From Gracilariopsis chorda (lineage: Eukaryota; Rhodophyta; Florideophyceae; Gracilariales; Gracilariaceae): a stretch of DNA of 64,000 nucleotides. Position numbers and translations under genes: made by a program. Where the stretch lies: positions 1 through 64,000 of the forward strand of contig NBIV01000006.1 in assembly GCA_003194525.1 (NCBI GenBank), given 5' to 3'. Under the pieces are notes generated by a model. It was not told where the DNA came from. It did not search any database and saw nothing but the letters and a program-made list of their open reading frames with translations. Shown here piece by piece: positions 45,091 to 56,690 of this stretch. Position 1 is the first letter of the stretch. Each line of letters opens with the position of its first letter.

Positions 45091-45982
45091 ATGCCGAAGG
45101 TGACTCTCATCGCAAGATTATCGGATGGCCTTCCGCTCACGGCTTCAATGGCGGATGAAAAAGACGCCTACGCGAAGGAGGTAAGCGCTTCCACTCCTGC
45201 CACGCACTATTCATGTCGTTGCGTCACTCAGACAGTTGGCATCTGGTCTGGCTGACAATCATAACGCTGAGAAACTGACTTGAGTGCCATCGCAGCTTGA
45301 AACGTATGAAAGACAAGCTAAGAAGCTCGTTCGATCCTTGGCAACTTCTCAGACTGGCAATCCGCCCTCTCAACAAGACGAATATGTCACCGTAGAATCA
45401 GGTCCCTACTTTTGCTTTCACTACGTGCTAGCCTCTGGCGTATGCATTCTCACTTTAACTGAGCGCGCTTATCCAAAACGATTGGCGTTTGATTATCTGG
45501 ATGAACTGCGAAAAGAATTCTTTCAAGTATACGGAAATCAAGTTCAGTCAGCCACTCGACCGTACGAATTTATCCGGTTTGATACATTCATACAGAAGAC
45601 GAAAAAGGTCTATAATGACTCGAAGACGCAAAGAAACCTACAAAAGCTCAATTCTGAGCTGAAGGATGTTCATTCTATAATGACCAAAAACATCAATGAG
45701 GTTATCTCAAGAGGGGAAAGACTGGAGAGTACGTTGCGCGAAAAGCTACCAGCGATAGGGGCGACACTTCGAGTTGAATCTTTTGTACTAACCTGTACGA
45801 ATGTGATTTGTTTTTCCACAGATGTTGCACAGAAATCTACAAGACTAGCTCAAGAATCGAAACGATATGCAGCCCAGGCAAAACATGCGAATAGGATGCG
45901 TGTGGTAAGACAATACGCGCCAATAGGAATTGTGGTCATCGTCGTAGCTATGGTGTGGTTCGTAACCCGCAGACTTCGGTGA
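45091..45982 (+). CDS. SEC22: vesicle-trafficking R-SNARE SEC22
   Basis: Three exons: 45091-45180, 45296-45728 and 45822-45982, with GT-AG introns of 115 and 93 nt (branch-like CTAAC near 45789). Total 227 residues. The longin domain (about 1-118) starts MPKVTLIARLSDGLPLTASM and contains FHYVLASGVCILTLTERAYPKRLAFDYL and RPYEFIRFDTFIQKTKKVYND. The SNARE motif (about 130-190) covers LQKLNSELKDVHSIMTKNI and its central layer Arg in VISRGERLE. A C-terminal anchor is APIGIVVIVVAMVWFV. SEC22 acts in ER-Golgi fusion. The second intron is a multiple of three with no stop, so retention would add 31 residues inside the SNARE motif. Confidence 0.94.
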
Positions 45983-46537
45983 GGAGAATTTCGATTGCGT
46001 TAACTTAGCTCTCCCTGCCGAACACATCCTAACTACCATCCAAATTGGCAGGGAGTTGTCACCGTTCGGGTTCTGCTTTCGTCGTGCTCGACTTGGATGA
46101 TATTTGTTGCGGAATACGCCTCTGTCGTTTAAGAACTGGCATAGGTGTTAGAGACACCATACTGCAATGAGACCACTCTCGGTCTCGTGCTTTCCACCTT
46201 GCGTGATACGAGTCTGATGACTGTACAGAACCCGCTATCCCTTGTGGTGAAAAAGAAGATCTAACAGAAGTAGTGTTCTTTACGGAAGAGAGACGAAGAG
46301 GTTCCAGAGTTAGGAGGTTCGACAAAAATCCTCCTCTTGCGATATAAAACGAAAGCGTAGGCATACGAGAACACTTCCTTCACTGTGGATCGTTCAACTG
46401 ATCATCAGTTTTTCATACAATGTGATGGATAACCGCAGAGTGCTGCCTTGCCAATCACGTCCAAAATAATTTACTACGCTCATCCGTTATCCTTCTACGC
46501 TCCGTAGTTCTCCACAGCTCACGTCAAGATAAAGACT
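45983..46537. other. gap between SEC22 and kinase gene, with one small frame
   Basis: Holds an ATG-started minus-strand frame at 46364-46059 (101 aa, MPTLSFYIARGGF) of unknown type, Ser/Arg-rich with no domain. It may be chance. The 3' ends of both neighbours lie here. Confidence 0.3.
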
Positions 46538-49500
46538 TCATGAACTGATCGTCGAGCGATTCACACGCTCGTGGTAACGTACTTGAACAGCTTGGCAGAA
46601 GTCATAGAATTCTTTTGAGTTCACATTCGACTTGTCTCGTCTGCCACGCCTGAACTGCACGCTGGAGACCCCGTTCTGATGCGTACAAACTATACTAAGA
46701 GACAGCTTCACATTCTTCAGTGGCGCTTCGCACTTCATTTTTGTTTCTCCACGTTTCATGAGCACATCACAGTTCATTCCCATGAGGGTCCTGCCAAGTT
46801 CTAGCATACACTGTTCTGGAGCAAGTTCAGATTCAAAGCTCGTTATGACGGAACTCCGTCGACGATTAAACATACCGAGCGCAAATAAGCCTCTGGTCGC
46901 ATGTTCATCTCTGGATGGTGACTTGCGATGAGACGATTTGCTAGTGGTCTGTTCTGATCCACTCTTAGAGTCCGCCTTCGACTGTGAATCTCTTGACATC
47001 GTTTTGCGACCATCAGACTCTTTCTCAGCCGTATGGGTGGAACTCTTTCGCCTCACTTTCTTCCCTCCTTTCTCCACATTCCAACGTTGAGGACCACGAC
47101 CTCCACGTTTAAGAGCAGCATCAGTGTCCTGTCTAACCTTTGATTCAATATCCGGGTCCATTAAACTGGAGCTTGCGTCACTGTTTCGAGAAGATGGCGG
47201 AGGGTGAGCAGGCGGTGATTGTGGTCGGAAAGGATCCCTCAGCGTCGATTCCGTTACGACAAGACGCCTGTGTTCGGCCTCGTCGGGGACATTTACCTTC
47301 TTCCCAAAAGCTCGCGGAGGGGGAGGCACTTCCAAATCTGGAAAGGTAATCTTCCCTGCACCTGGCGTTAGAACTGATTTGGCTACAAGGGGCTCAACAT
47401 CCGGTGACGATAATCTCTCCGTTCCTTGGTCGTTCACATTCGTTGTGTTCGTTGGCTTCACAGGAGAAGAAGAGTGACGTGGAGGTGGTGGCGGCGGAGG
47501 AGGCAGAGACACGTTTGAAGTAGTCGCAGGCCTGCGTGGCGGCAAGGGCGGCGGCGGCGGAGGGGGAGGAGGGCCAGAAGATCTGCGCGGGTTAGTTGGA
47601 AGAGAAGGGAGAGGTGGTGGTGTTGGTGGAGGCCGTGGAGACGGTGGTGCTTGAGACGAAGGCGCACTGTCCACCGGTCTTTGGAAAGTTACGACTTGTG
47701 CTTCCCTCTTCATCGTTTCACTACCAGTCAACAAATCAGAGGACGCATCTGGTTTCTTTTCGAAGCTTTGCTGTCCATTCCGTAAATCGAATTCAACGCT
47801 CCGATTTCCATTGTTGGCCACTGCCACGGGATTGCCAGCGGTCTCGGTGCGTAATTTAGTAGCCCCACTTGTGTCCCCCTCGACATAAGAGCCTGTGTCC
47901 CCTCCGATCTCACTGACGTCTTCTTCAACTTGTTTCGGCTCAAGCTTTTGCAGCAATGACTGAATGCCAAGTATGTCATCGTCGGACAACGGTGAAGAAT
48001 CCTCGTCATCCAGAAGGACTTCACCGCCTTTCGGATTTGTGGCACTGGCTCGTCGATTATCCCAGAAGTCGAGCAGCCGACTGAATGCTTGCAGTTCCGC
48101 TTCAGTTACCTGAGGACCGTCATCTTCAGAGTCACTATCTTCGTCCACGTTTTGAGTTAAAATAATCCCCCAGGCGCCTGTCACTGCCTTGGCACGAGCA
48201 AAGAACGATGTGGCATTCTTCCCATTGGATTCACCATGACCGGTGCCATTGCCCTCCGCGCCAGGAAGACCGTTTCCTCTGTTCGACGAGAAGCTTGGAG
48301 AAGAAGTGATGCCAATCCTGTTCCCAAGTTTGAAGATTCTACGATACCGGGCCACAGCCGCTGCCAGTCTTTCCTTGAGAGGAATCTCCTCATATTCTGC
48401 CTCGGCAAGTGCTTGTAAAGCCTTCGAGGTGTTACTTTCGACCGTATCACACTCTTCCTCGCTCTTAGCCGCCGTAACGCTGTCCGGAACAGGTGTAGGG
48501 GTAGACCCGACCTCCGCTGTATCTGCGATTTCGACCGCAGCTGAAGTTGACCCTTGATCTGGAACACCGGTGGGATCGGAAACAACATCTGCATCTGTAT
48601 GATCTACCTCATGGTTTGCGACTGGCCCAGTCTTAGATGCAGCGGTGTTCAGCACATCCGACGATTGAACTTCTGGCCCAGTCTTAGAACCCTCTTCGGA
48701 TTCAAATCTCGTGCAACCCTTGGCAGTTGACACTTCGGTCCGATCTTCGTACCGCGGCACCTGATTACGAGACTTATCTGGTCTCGGCGACGAAGTCGAT
48801 TCAGAACGAACAGATATAGATCGAAAGCTTAGGTCCGGAAGCGGCGCAGCAGAACCGGACTCATTAGCAAGTTTGTTGTACATCCTAAGACGCTGTTCAA
48901 CAAGTGAAAGGGGTCTCTCAGATGAAGCATCAGAACTTGCTTCATTCATTTCTCGCTCAATTGTAGCGTTGGAAGTACTCGGTGAGGATTTGGGCGTGCT
49001 CTCTGTCACTCCAGAAGCCCGTGAAGCGATTCGTGGTTTCTCCTCCTTAGGCGAAGATGAGAACTTCATCCAGGAAGAGTCGCCATCAGCGACTGCTGCC
49101 GGAGTAGACACCGGCGCAATGGAAGATTGGTACGAGGGTGGCGGCTGTGTTTGCACAACGTTCCATTTCAGTTTCGTTTGACGAGAAGGAGACGGCTTCG
49201 CAATTTCAGTCGGCTCGGCATTGACAACCGGAATATCAGCTTCTCCCTTCTGTAATGCAGGCGGTGTTCGTTCTCTGGCTTCACTTGGTTGCGACGGAGG
49301 TCGAACGGGCTCGTCATCCAAAGATTCAGAAACAGACGCGACGGCTTTCTTCTTCCCATCCGTGTGCTCAGGAGCCCTGGAAGGTTCCTCTGGCGGAGGA
49401 GACGGCGGAGCCCTGTTCTGCGTTTCATTTTGTTGTTGTACCGGAGGCGTGTAACGTGGAGTGGTCTCCAACGCCTGTGATGCTTGTGGAACCCCGTTTG

Positions 49501-51359
49501 GAACGTATGATCGTTGTTCCGGCGTCGGAACAGACGGCGCATATGTAGGCACATCAGGGACCGCAGGAGCCTCATGCGGGGCAGGGAATGGGGGCGGAGG
49601 CGGCGCTGAGGAGTAGTAACCGCTGTTTGGAGCAGGGGCTGCTGAATAGGGAGGCAGTCGGTCGCTTGCAGTCACATTGCTCGCAGCACTTGACGCATGA
49701 GTAGAATCGGAGCCAATAAGAGGGTGAGAAACGATCGGAATGACGGGCGGAACGGCAGTGGCGGCAGGTTGTGATACAACATGCTGCGCGGGCGGAGGCA
49801 GGAGTGGGGGTGGGGGTGGGGGGGGAGGTGGGGGTGGAGCGGCCTGTGCCAATTGCATGCGCATGGCTTCACTGTACGGGGTAACCGGCCGCGTCGAAGC
49901 TGTACCGTGGTGCGGAAGCGGAGCAACAGGCAGGGTTGGCGGCGGAGCAGGAGCCTTGTCACGTGAGGGAGCAATAGGAGTCTGCACAACGCCGTACCGC
50001 GGTGGAGGGGGAACTCGTGGGGGAAGCGGGGGTATTGACTGCGGACCAGCCCTCGGTGAAGGAATTGTAGGCGGCAGAGCTGGCGGGCGCTGCGAAGTTG
50101 CTGACACGCGTTGATTGGGATCACTAATCGGCGGCGGCGGCATGCGAGAACCGTCGATGGTAACCGGCTGAGTGATTGAATCAGTTGTGCTGCCAACTGC
50201 GCTACCCGAATCAGACTTGTCTGATTTCCTTCGCAGCTCTAGCTCACGGGAACGGGGACCCTGATCAGTGCTCTTGCTCCGACTGTGACCACGTCTGCGC
50301 CTGCGGTTGAACGGGGGACTGGCACCGGCCTTAGACGGAGCGTCATCGCCTTGGTAATCAACGGCAAACCAATGATGCCTCTTCACCTGCGCAAGGGTGT
50401 ATCGCTTGTCAGGGTCCTTGTGCAGAAGGCATAGCACAAGATCTTTAGCATCAGTGGGGAATTTGCGAGGGAACTTGACGTCATCTTTCTGAATCATTCG
50501 GTAAAGCACTTTGGTATTCTCGTCGTAAAACGGAAGGAAACCAGCAAGCAAGGCAAAAAGAATGATACCGCATGACCAGGCATCAACCTTAGCTCCGTTA
50601 TAACCCTGCTTATGACGAGCAATAATCTCCGGTGCACAATAATTGGGGCTACCGCACTGGGTGTGAAGCAGTTCCTCAGTAGTACTGGCGCCCTTCATAG
50701 CGGAAAGTCCAAAATCGGTAATCTTGAGTTCACCGGTAGTTTCATCGATGAGAAGATTTTCAGGTTTAAGATCTCTGTGACACACACCACGTCTATGACA
50801 GTATTCGATTCCATCGACAAGTTGTTGAAAATATCGACGAGCGACTTTTTCCTCGAGCTTGCCTTCCTTGAGAATCTTGGTGAACAACTCGCCGCCCGTG
50901 ACGAGATCCATGACGATGTAGAGTTTGGTATGGCTGGTGAGAACTTGACGAAGGTTGACAATGTTACGATGCTTCAGCGCTTTCATAATGGCAATTTCAC
51001 GACGCACGTTCATGGTCATTTCCTGTGCCTTGATATCACTCTTATCCATGATCTTAACGGCAACCTGTTCTCCAGTTTCTTCATGGACGCCCAATTTAAC
51101 CCTGATGGAGGCGCAAGTGTAGCAAAGAGAAGAAACAAGTGTACGGAAGAGCACTATTAGTCAGAGGGAGCTGATCAAAAAACGCGGGGCGGCATGCGGC
51201 ACATGGAACGTGACGGAAGTGATTCGCGTGCGCTGGTTGATTGGTACGGGCAGCGGATTTGTCGGGGGGGAGGAGGGAGAATGTGAAGGCAACTTACTTG
51301 CCGAAGGCACCCTCGCCAAGGGTTTCAAATAAGAGATACTTTCCGACGCGGCTCGCCAT
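46538..51359 (-). CDS. very long CIPK/SnRK3-like Ser/Thr kinase with KA1-like C-terminus
   Basis: Exon 1 (51359-51298) encodes MASRVGKYLLFETLGEGAFG, with the glycine loop. A 196-nt GT-AG intron follows, and exon 2 (51101-46538) continues in frame with VKLGVHEETGEQVAVKIM. Total 1541 residues. The kinase domain (about 8-265) has the catalytic Lys, CHRRGVCHRDLKPENLL, DFGLSA, TQCGSPNYCAPEII and GYNGAKVDAWSCGIILFALLAGFLPF, close to plant CIPK and SNF1-related kinases. About 1180 residues of disordered linker follow, with formin-like polyproline tracts and many SP/TP sites. The last 95 residues resemble a KA1-type domain (ELGRTLMGMNCDVLMKRG, VSSVQFRRGRRDKS). CIPKs are normally about 450 residues, so this is more than three times larger. 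No NAF motif was noticed, so a CBL partner is uncertain. Confidence 0.9.
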
Positions 51360-51419
51360 GATTGGAGTCGACTAGCGCCGCAAGGCGCTTTACGATATGC
51401 AAGGGCTCAGGAATAAATC

Positions 51420-52060
51420 AAGCGCAAAAAGGGGAGGGAGCAAGGGAACGTTACAGCAGGCTGGATATGAAGCAAAAAGAGGGAGCACACGGTGAGGAGA
51501 TGTGAACGGATTGGAGACAGGAGCGGAAAAGGGGGTAAAAGGGAAAGAAGGGCCGATTGAAAGTATTGGAAGGGAAGGATGCGAGTGGGGGAGGAGTTGG
51601 CCGGGGAAGGATGGGGAGGGGAGAGGGGAGAGGGGAGGGGCTTTGTGTAGAACGAAAAGGGAGTACAGAGTAGAACGAACGAAAGAGGGGGTGGGGAGGG
51701 GGTGTGCATGCATGCGTGTGGCTGAAGCGTTGCGCACGAGGCGCGTAACGTAGCGGTAGCGGGCAACGGCTGTGTGTGGGGGGGAGTGACGCAATGGGGA
51801 ATGTGGGCGCAGGCAGGGTGGCACGAAGGCTTTTGGGGGGGCGGGGGAGGGGGAGGGGGGGGGTGAGTGCGGCAGGGAGGGACTCGTGGGAGGGGGTTTG
51901 GGGGGGGGGTGGGCACGCGCGGCACACACAGAACGGCGGGGGGCTTTCGGTTACTGTGGCGCCCCGAGCGGGCCGGCGCGACACTGCGCCATGTGGCGGG
52001 CGGGGACAGCGCGGGGGGGTCGGGTGCACAGCTGGCGAAATGTCCGGTCCGTTGCAGCGC
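51420..52060 (+). promoter_or_regulatory. strongly G-skewed island upstream of the kinase gene
   Basis: About 640 bp with many runs of four to ten guanines on the plus strand, densest at 51834-51864 and 51888-51914. Such runs can form G-quadruplexes. The position just upstream of the kinase start suggests a promoter or 5' leader region of that gene. Long open frames on both strands here are low-complexity Pro/Gly translations and are not counted as genes. Confidence 0.55.
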
Positions 52061-55000
52061 GCATCGCGTGCTGATTGGCCGATTCGGGAGCGGATGCGGG
52101 CAGCGACGCCTCTGGGGCGGTGGGAATGGTATGCTTCTTACGTGTTACGCGTTGGTGCGTATGGCAACATGGCCACCGACGTCAGCACGGGCAGGAAAGC
52201 GCGCCGACGCGACGACGTCGCGCGTCGTAGACACACGCGTTGATCCAGTGATGGCTGCGGCATGTAAGCCGACGGCGGCTACCACGGCTATCAGATTCGT
52301 GAACGGCTCACTACCAACGGTATACACACACACGCCTTCGTTGCGCTTCATTGTTGCCTTTCGCTTTACACTTCACTTGGCGCCTGCGACTGTACTGCTG
52401 TTGTTCGGTTCAACAGTTCACCGAGCATGAGCGCTTTCAGCTCATACAGTATTACGAATGGTACTGCAATCGTCATAAAAGGTGCCCGTGTCCCACCGCG
52501 CTCTCCATCCGTCCATCGTCGGCGTTCCCAACACGGTCTGTCCGATCCGCGCGTGGAGGGAGCAGCCATTTACACATACATACAATGGTACTACTACTTG
52601 AGAGCACGCTGTTCCACCCGCCTTGTGTCGCCGACTAAACTGCACGCTCTCGCGCCTCCAACAGCCAACTAGGACTTAAGGTTACACTTGTACCTCCCAA
52701 AGACGCACCACATCACCTCGTCCACTTTGGCTTCGAGCACATGTCAACCAGCAGTCACACAGCGCCTCCCCGTAGATAACCCTCTGCAACCGGTCCACCA
52801 CCCATCTCCCAAGCCCTTGAAACGAAAGCTCACTTCGGTTTACCCCAGCAGCCATACCTGCCGCAACAAAGTCTAGGCTCACCCCCAATGCCGCAATTCC
52901 GTCGCGTGAGAACTCAACGATAAATCCCACCTTTGTAATGTTATCTGAGGTAACCCTGCCCGAATCTCACTTGCCGTGCTCCCATCTGAGCATTTATCTC
53001 CAACACTGTACATGTAGACTCCAGATGAATGATACACTTTATTTCTACTCCACTACGGTTCGTTTATGCAGTACCAAAGGTAGTTAAAATTCATGCATGA
53101 ACGAACAGTATCCACAAAATTATGGGGCACAAGCGCAGGAACCAATTATTTCTTCGAGCGCTCCGTAATTGCATTATTGTTTCGATATAACGTGCTTATC
53201 GCACTGTTGCCCAACCCGTAGCCAATCAACCGCAACGCTGCAATGCTTGCGAGTTGAATAACAAAAAATGATATCGAAATCAGAGGACCGATATCGATAA
53301 CACTATCGATGGACTGACATTACTATGGACCGTTGAGCTTGTGACCGAGCAGCCCCGCTAGTCCGTCCCGTGCGAAAAACTTGCTCACCGTGACACTTGA
53401 AGGTTAATGGGTTATAGGGATATAGGGAAACATGCAGGTCCTTTTTGCACTGCTCGTCCTCTTCGTGAACTGCCGCTGGCAAGGCAGATGGGGATTCAGA
53501 ACGACTCGTCTGTGGCAAGTTGTCAAAGACAACTCAGCTTCCAACTGCCTCATTCACCAAACCGCCATTTTGTTCCCTTTCGAACTGCAACATGTTTATC
53601 CCTTCCTCTATGCCTTCACTCCACCTCCATCCTGACACTAGTCTTTGTGTCTTGAACACTCAATTCACCACGTACCGCCAAATACGCTAACTGTACAAGT
53701 TAATCTACACTCATCACAACTCACGCTTCAAATAGGCAACCAAATACGCAACAACCAAGAAAAAGAGGTGAAGAAAAAGAGCTAACACCGTCGTCACCCT
53801 CCAACACCAATACACCGCACGTGACATGCTCCACCTTTGCTCGTTGTTCAACTATTCATTTCCGGTGGAATACTGTTTGCATCTACATTGCTCACGCATA
53901 TTGCAGAATAATTACCGCCGGCAAGTATGCTTATTTGCGAGGAAACCACGCTCTTGAATAGTTTCAGCAAGGAGAGAAGCAGACCATCGTCTGAAGCTTT
54001 AATTCAGAACCATACTTATTACACCTGTTCTCGTGCCTGTCATCATCGCGGAGTACCATGATGTATGCACAATCCGCGTCCAACAGTGTGTTCATGCCAA
54101 AACGGCTGACGGGGTCAGCCTTGCGAAATATACATCACAACGTCATGCAGTCTCGCCCCAACAATTTCCGTCAATGAGTGTAACCAACGCTGCCAAAAGA
54201 AGCCTCCGGTGTTTATTGAAAGCGTCACCTCGAAACAAGCATTGCGAGTACGTCTTCCCGTGGCCCGGTTTTCGACATTCAAATGATTGCCTGCGCTCTA
54301 CTAATCCTGAAAAGCGCAATACTAACGTCTAAGAGTGAGTCTACGTGGTAATCCTAAGGGTTAGATGATGGTTTTCACAGTAATCCCAATCGCCAATCCA
54401 TTTGGATTGCCCCCTAACGCAACTTTGCAGTGTTCCAGTCATTAGAAAGGTCTGCACACCCACATCGCGCGAAATAGTGCATTATGTCCTAGCCCAGAAG
54501 TTATCTCTCCACCCTTCTGGCCCAAATCAAGTTGCCCCACCACGCACAATCGAATCTGCCGCAACTTACACATCTACTCAGTTCCCTCTTTTCAGCCACC
54601 ATCAGATCCTCCCATAGTAGGTACCATGCTTTCGGAAATAATAGCGTGTGCCACAAACAAGACATACATATACAATACATTCACGATCAGATCGCTCTGT
54701 TCCCTCACCGCGACAACATGAAACAGACCAGAGGAAGAAGATTTTGATGTTCTTTGCTGGAATATCATTACCTCTTTTTACAACAAAAATGAGTGATGTT
54801 GTTCCGAATGGCCACAAAAGAGGTAAGTTGGGCTTATCATGATGAAAAGGCGTGAGATCTTTGGAGCCTCTCTGCAAGAAGTTTCCATTCAGTATTAATG
54901 GAGCTCTTCTTGGCAATGTGCAGTTGTAGTTTGTTCGTTTACGAGTGGACAAAGCCTAATTCCGACTTCGACACATTAGCTCTCTAATAAGCTAGTCCCC

Positions 55001-55329
55001 TGAAAGCCAAGTCCTCGAGACAGACCAAACTGCGGATCCATTTCGCCTCCTCCTGATTCGCATCAGCAGGAAGGCCGGCACACAACGACGGGCGGATTAA
55101 TGCATTGTGCCAAAAGCGGGGCCACTGGCGGTTCCCATGTGATCCCTCAGCACAGTACTAATCCAGCAAAGAGCGACTTGGCACCGTAGCTCTATAGATC
55201 AGCTACGTCCGCTTCAACTTCAACCTGTTTCGCCTTGACGAGTTTAACAAAATCCTGGGTCGCGGTGTACTGGTCAGAGATGAGTAGCAGCTTGTCGGCG
55301 TTGTGCTCGAATTCCCTTCGAGGATATCC
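52061..55329. other. gene-poor intergenic stretch
   Basis: About 3.3 kb. Open stretches are short, mostly without an ATG, and match nothing known. No RNA gene, long repeat or transposon end was recognised. Spliced genes with short exons cannot be excluded. Confidence 0.4.
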
Positions 55330-55572
55330 GCGACATTTGATTGTTGTTGTTGTTTGTTTATGGGCGCGACAAAGATACAGGCCGATTCTTCAAATGAGGT
55401 GAGAACAATTACCAGGTTTGCGTGAGAGAAGGGGAAAATCCGTGTAGGCTATTACTGGACAGTGGTCCTTGGTTTCCTGCGGAGAGAGAAGCGTCTCTAA
55501 ACAGATGCTTTTGCCCTTCTGTCGTATTTAGACGTTAAGCACCTTCAATAAAGAAGAAGAAGAAGAAGAGGC
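55330..55572 (+). mobile_element. possible LINE 3' end with (GAA)n tail
   Basis: A short (GTT)n run at about 55335-55352 is followed by about 200 bp of non-coding sequence that ends AATAAA and five or six GAA units (about 55547-55570). An AATAAA followed by a short tandem tail is typical of non-LTR retrotransposon 3' ends. No reverse-transcriptase coding remains in this copy. Confidence 0.35.
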
Positions 55573-55829
55573 AAACAGCAATCGTGGATAAGCTCGCTGT
55601 TGAGCCCGGTGGCTTCATAGCCGATTATGCGCCTACGGACAGTAGAAAATAGGCGATATGGTAGATCGACAAGCCCCTGGCTCGTGTCAGCTAGGGATTC
55701 TTGGACCCAGCTTCAGCCCGGATCGGCTGTGCATATATTCTTCGGCAGGTGTGAGTGCAGCTGAGACTGGAAAGTTCAGATCACAACAGAGGGAGCCCCA
55801 TCACACCATCAATTCCTTTCTTGCCTTGC

Positions 55830-56690
55830 CTTCTTCTTTATTTTGGGTTCAATATGCCTGATTACGGCATATTGACTTCTTCTTCTTTATTGTGGACAAC
55901 AGCTTTTTATTACTAAGCTGAAGTAGAGCTTTTAGTAAAAGCTTTCTCTTTTCAGGAAGGCCAAGAACTTCTGTGGCTCATGTCAGATTAATTGCTGTAT
56001 ACTTGGGAGACCCGCTAACAACTCTCTACGGGCTGCATTTGTCTGAGGGCATCGATAAGGGACATGCTCAACGTCTTTCTTCACGTTCGTTCCACAGTCA
56101 CATCTGATTTTGAACCTTTCGTTCCAAAGTCACATCCGATTTTGAACCTTTCACATCCGTCCTTGGCCTCCGTCGGAGATCCGTCTGCGTTCTCATTTCG
56201 CTCCGTCCCTGTGACGAGGGATCGGAGTCAGGCACACCACGTGAAGGCGAGATGCACGTGCCCGGCATATTGACAGGTTTTTACGAGAAAAACCTCTCTC
56301 TCCTAAGAAGGGCTAACAACTTTTGTGGCCACTGGCGGACTATCTCCGCCAGTCTTACCTCTTCTCTCTGCTGGGGCAGGAAGCTCGCGTCTCCTAGATT
56401 CCGTCCGCTTGGCACAACGAAGCACATAGTGTTCAGCGCTGTTGGTAACGTACGTGTTGCAGTCGCATTGTGATGGTTTCCCTTCTATGTAGCTTGCAAC
56501 AGGGTGAAGCTTCGGCGTGTGTCCGACATAGATCTGAGACAAAGTGACTTCTGCTTTCCGCGGCGATATGATGCCCTGTAGTTCTTCTGGGACATCATTG
56601 ATCAAAGACTTGGCTCTAGAGGCAGCCATTATTCGTGTCTTGGCGTCCTCAAAGTAGACCGGTACTCTGACTTGATCTTTCATTCATCCG
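55830..56690 (-). mobile_element. LINE (non-LTR retrotransposon) 3' remnant
   Basis: On the minus strand 56683-56303 encodes a protein fragment that looks like the very end of a LINE ORF2. It has a helical stretch, then IYVGHTPKLH, then a Cys/His cluster CDCNTYV...EHYVLRC followed by RRREL, the usual CCHC-like post-RT motif (C-x-C-x8-H-x4-C type spacing). The 3' non-coding part continues left to AATAAAGAAGAAGAAG (read on the minus strand) ending near 55877. A second such AATAAAGAAGAAG end sits at about 55829-55841, so two copies seem nested. A 32-bp unit near 56087-56150 is tandemly duplicated. 5' truncated and non-functional. Confidence 0.65.
55849..55875. repeat. perfect 10-bp inverted repeat between two LINE tails
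   Basis: TCAATATGCC (55849-55858) and GGCATATTGA (55866-55875) are exact inverted copies with a 7-bp loop, lying between two GAA-type tails. Confidence 0.8.

Noticed and set aside
51390-52430. Long overlapping open frames on both strands in the G-rich island
   Set aside because: Translations are low-complexity Pro/Gly/Arg sequence caused by G runs. There is no domain, and no strand or frame is favoured.
52682-52930. 82-codon minus-strand frame with protein-like composition
   Set aside because: No ATG at its start (GTG), no recognisable family and no splice-supported extension.
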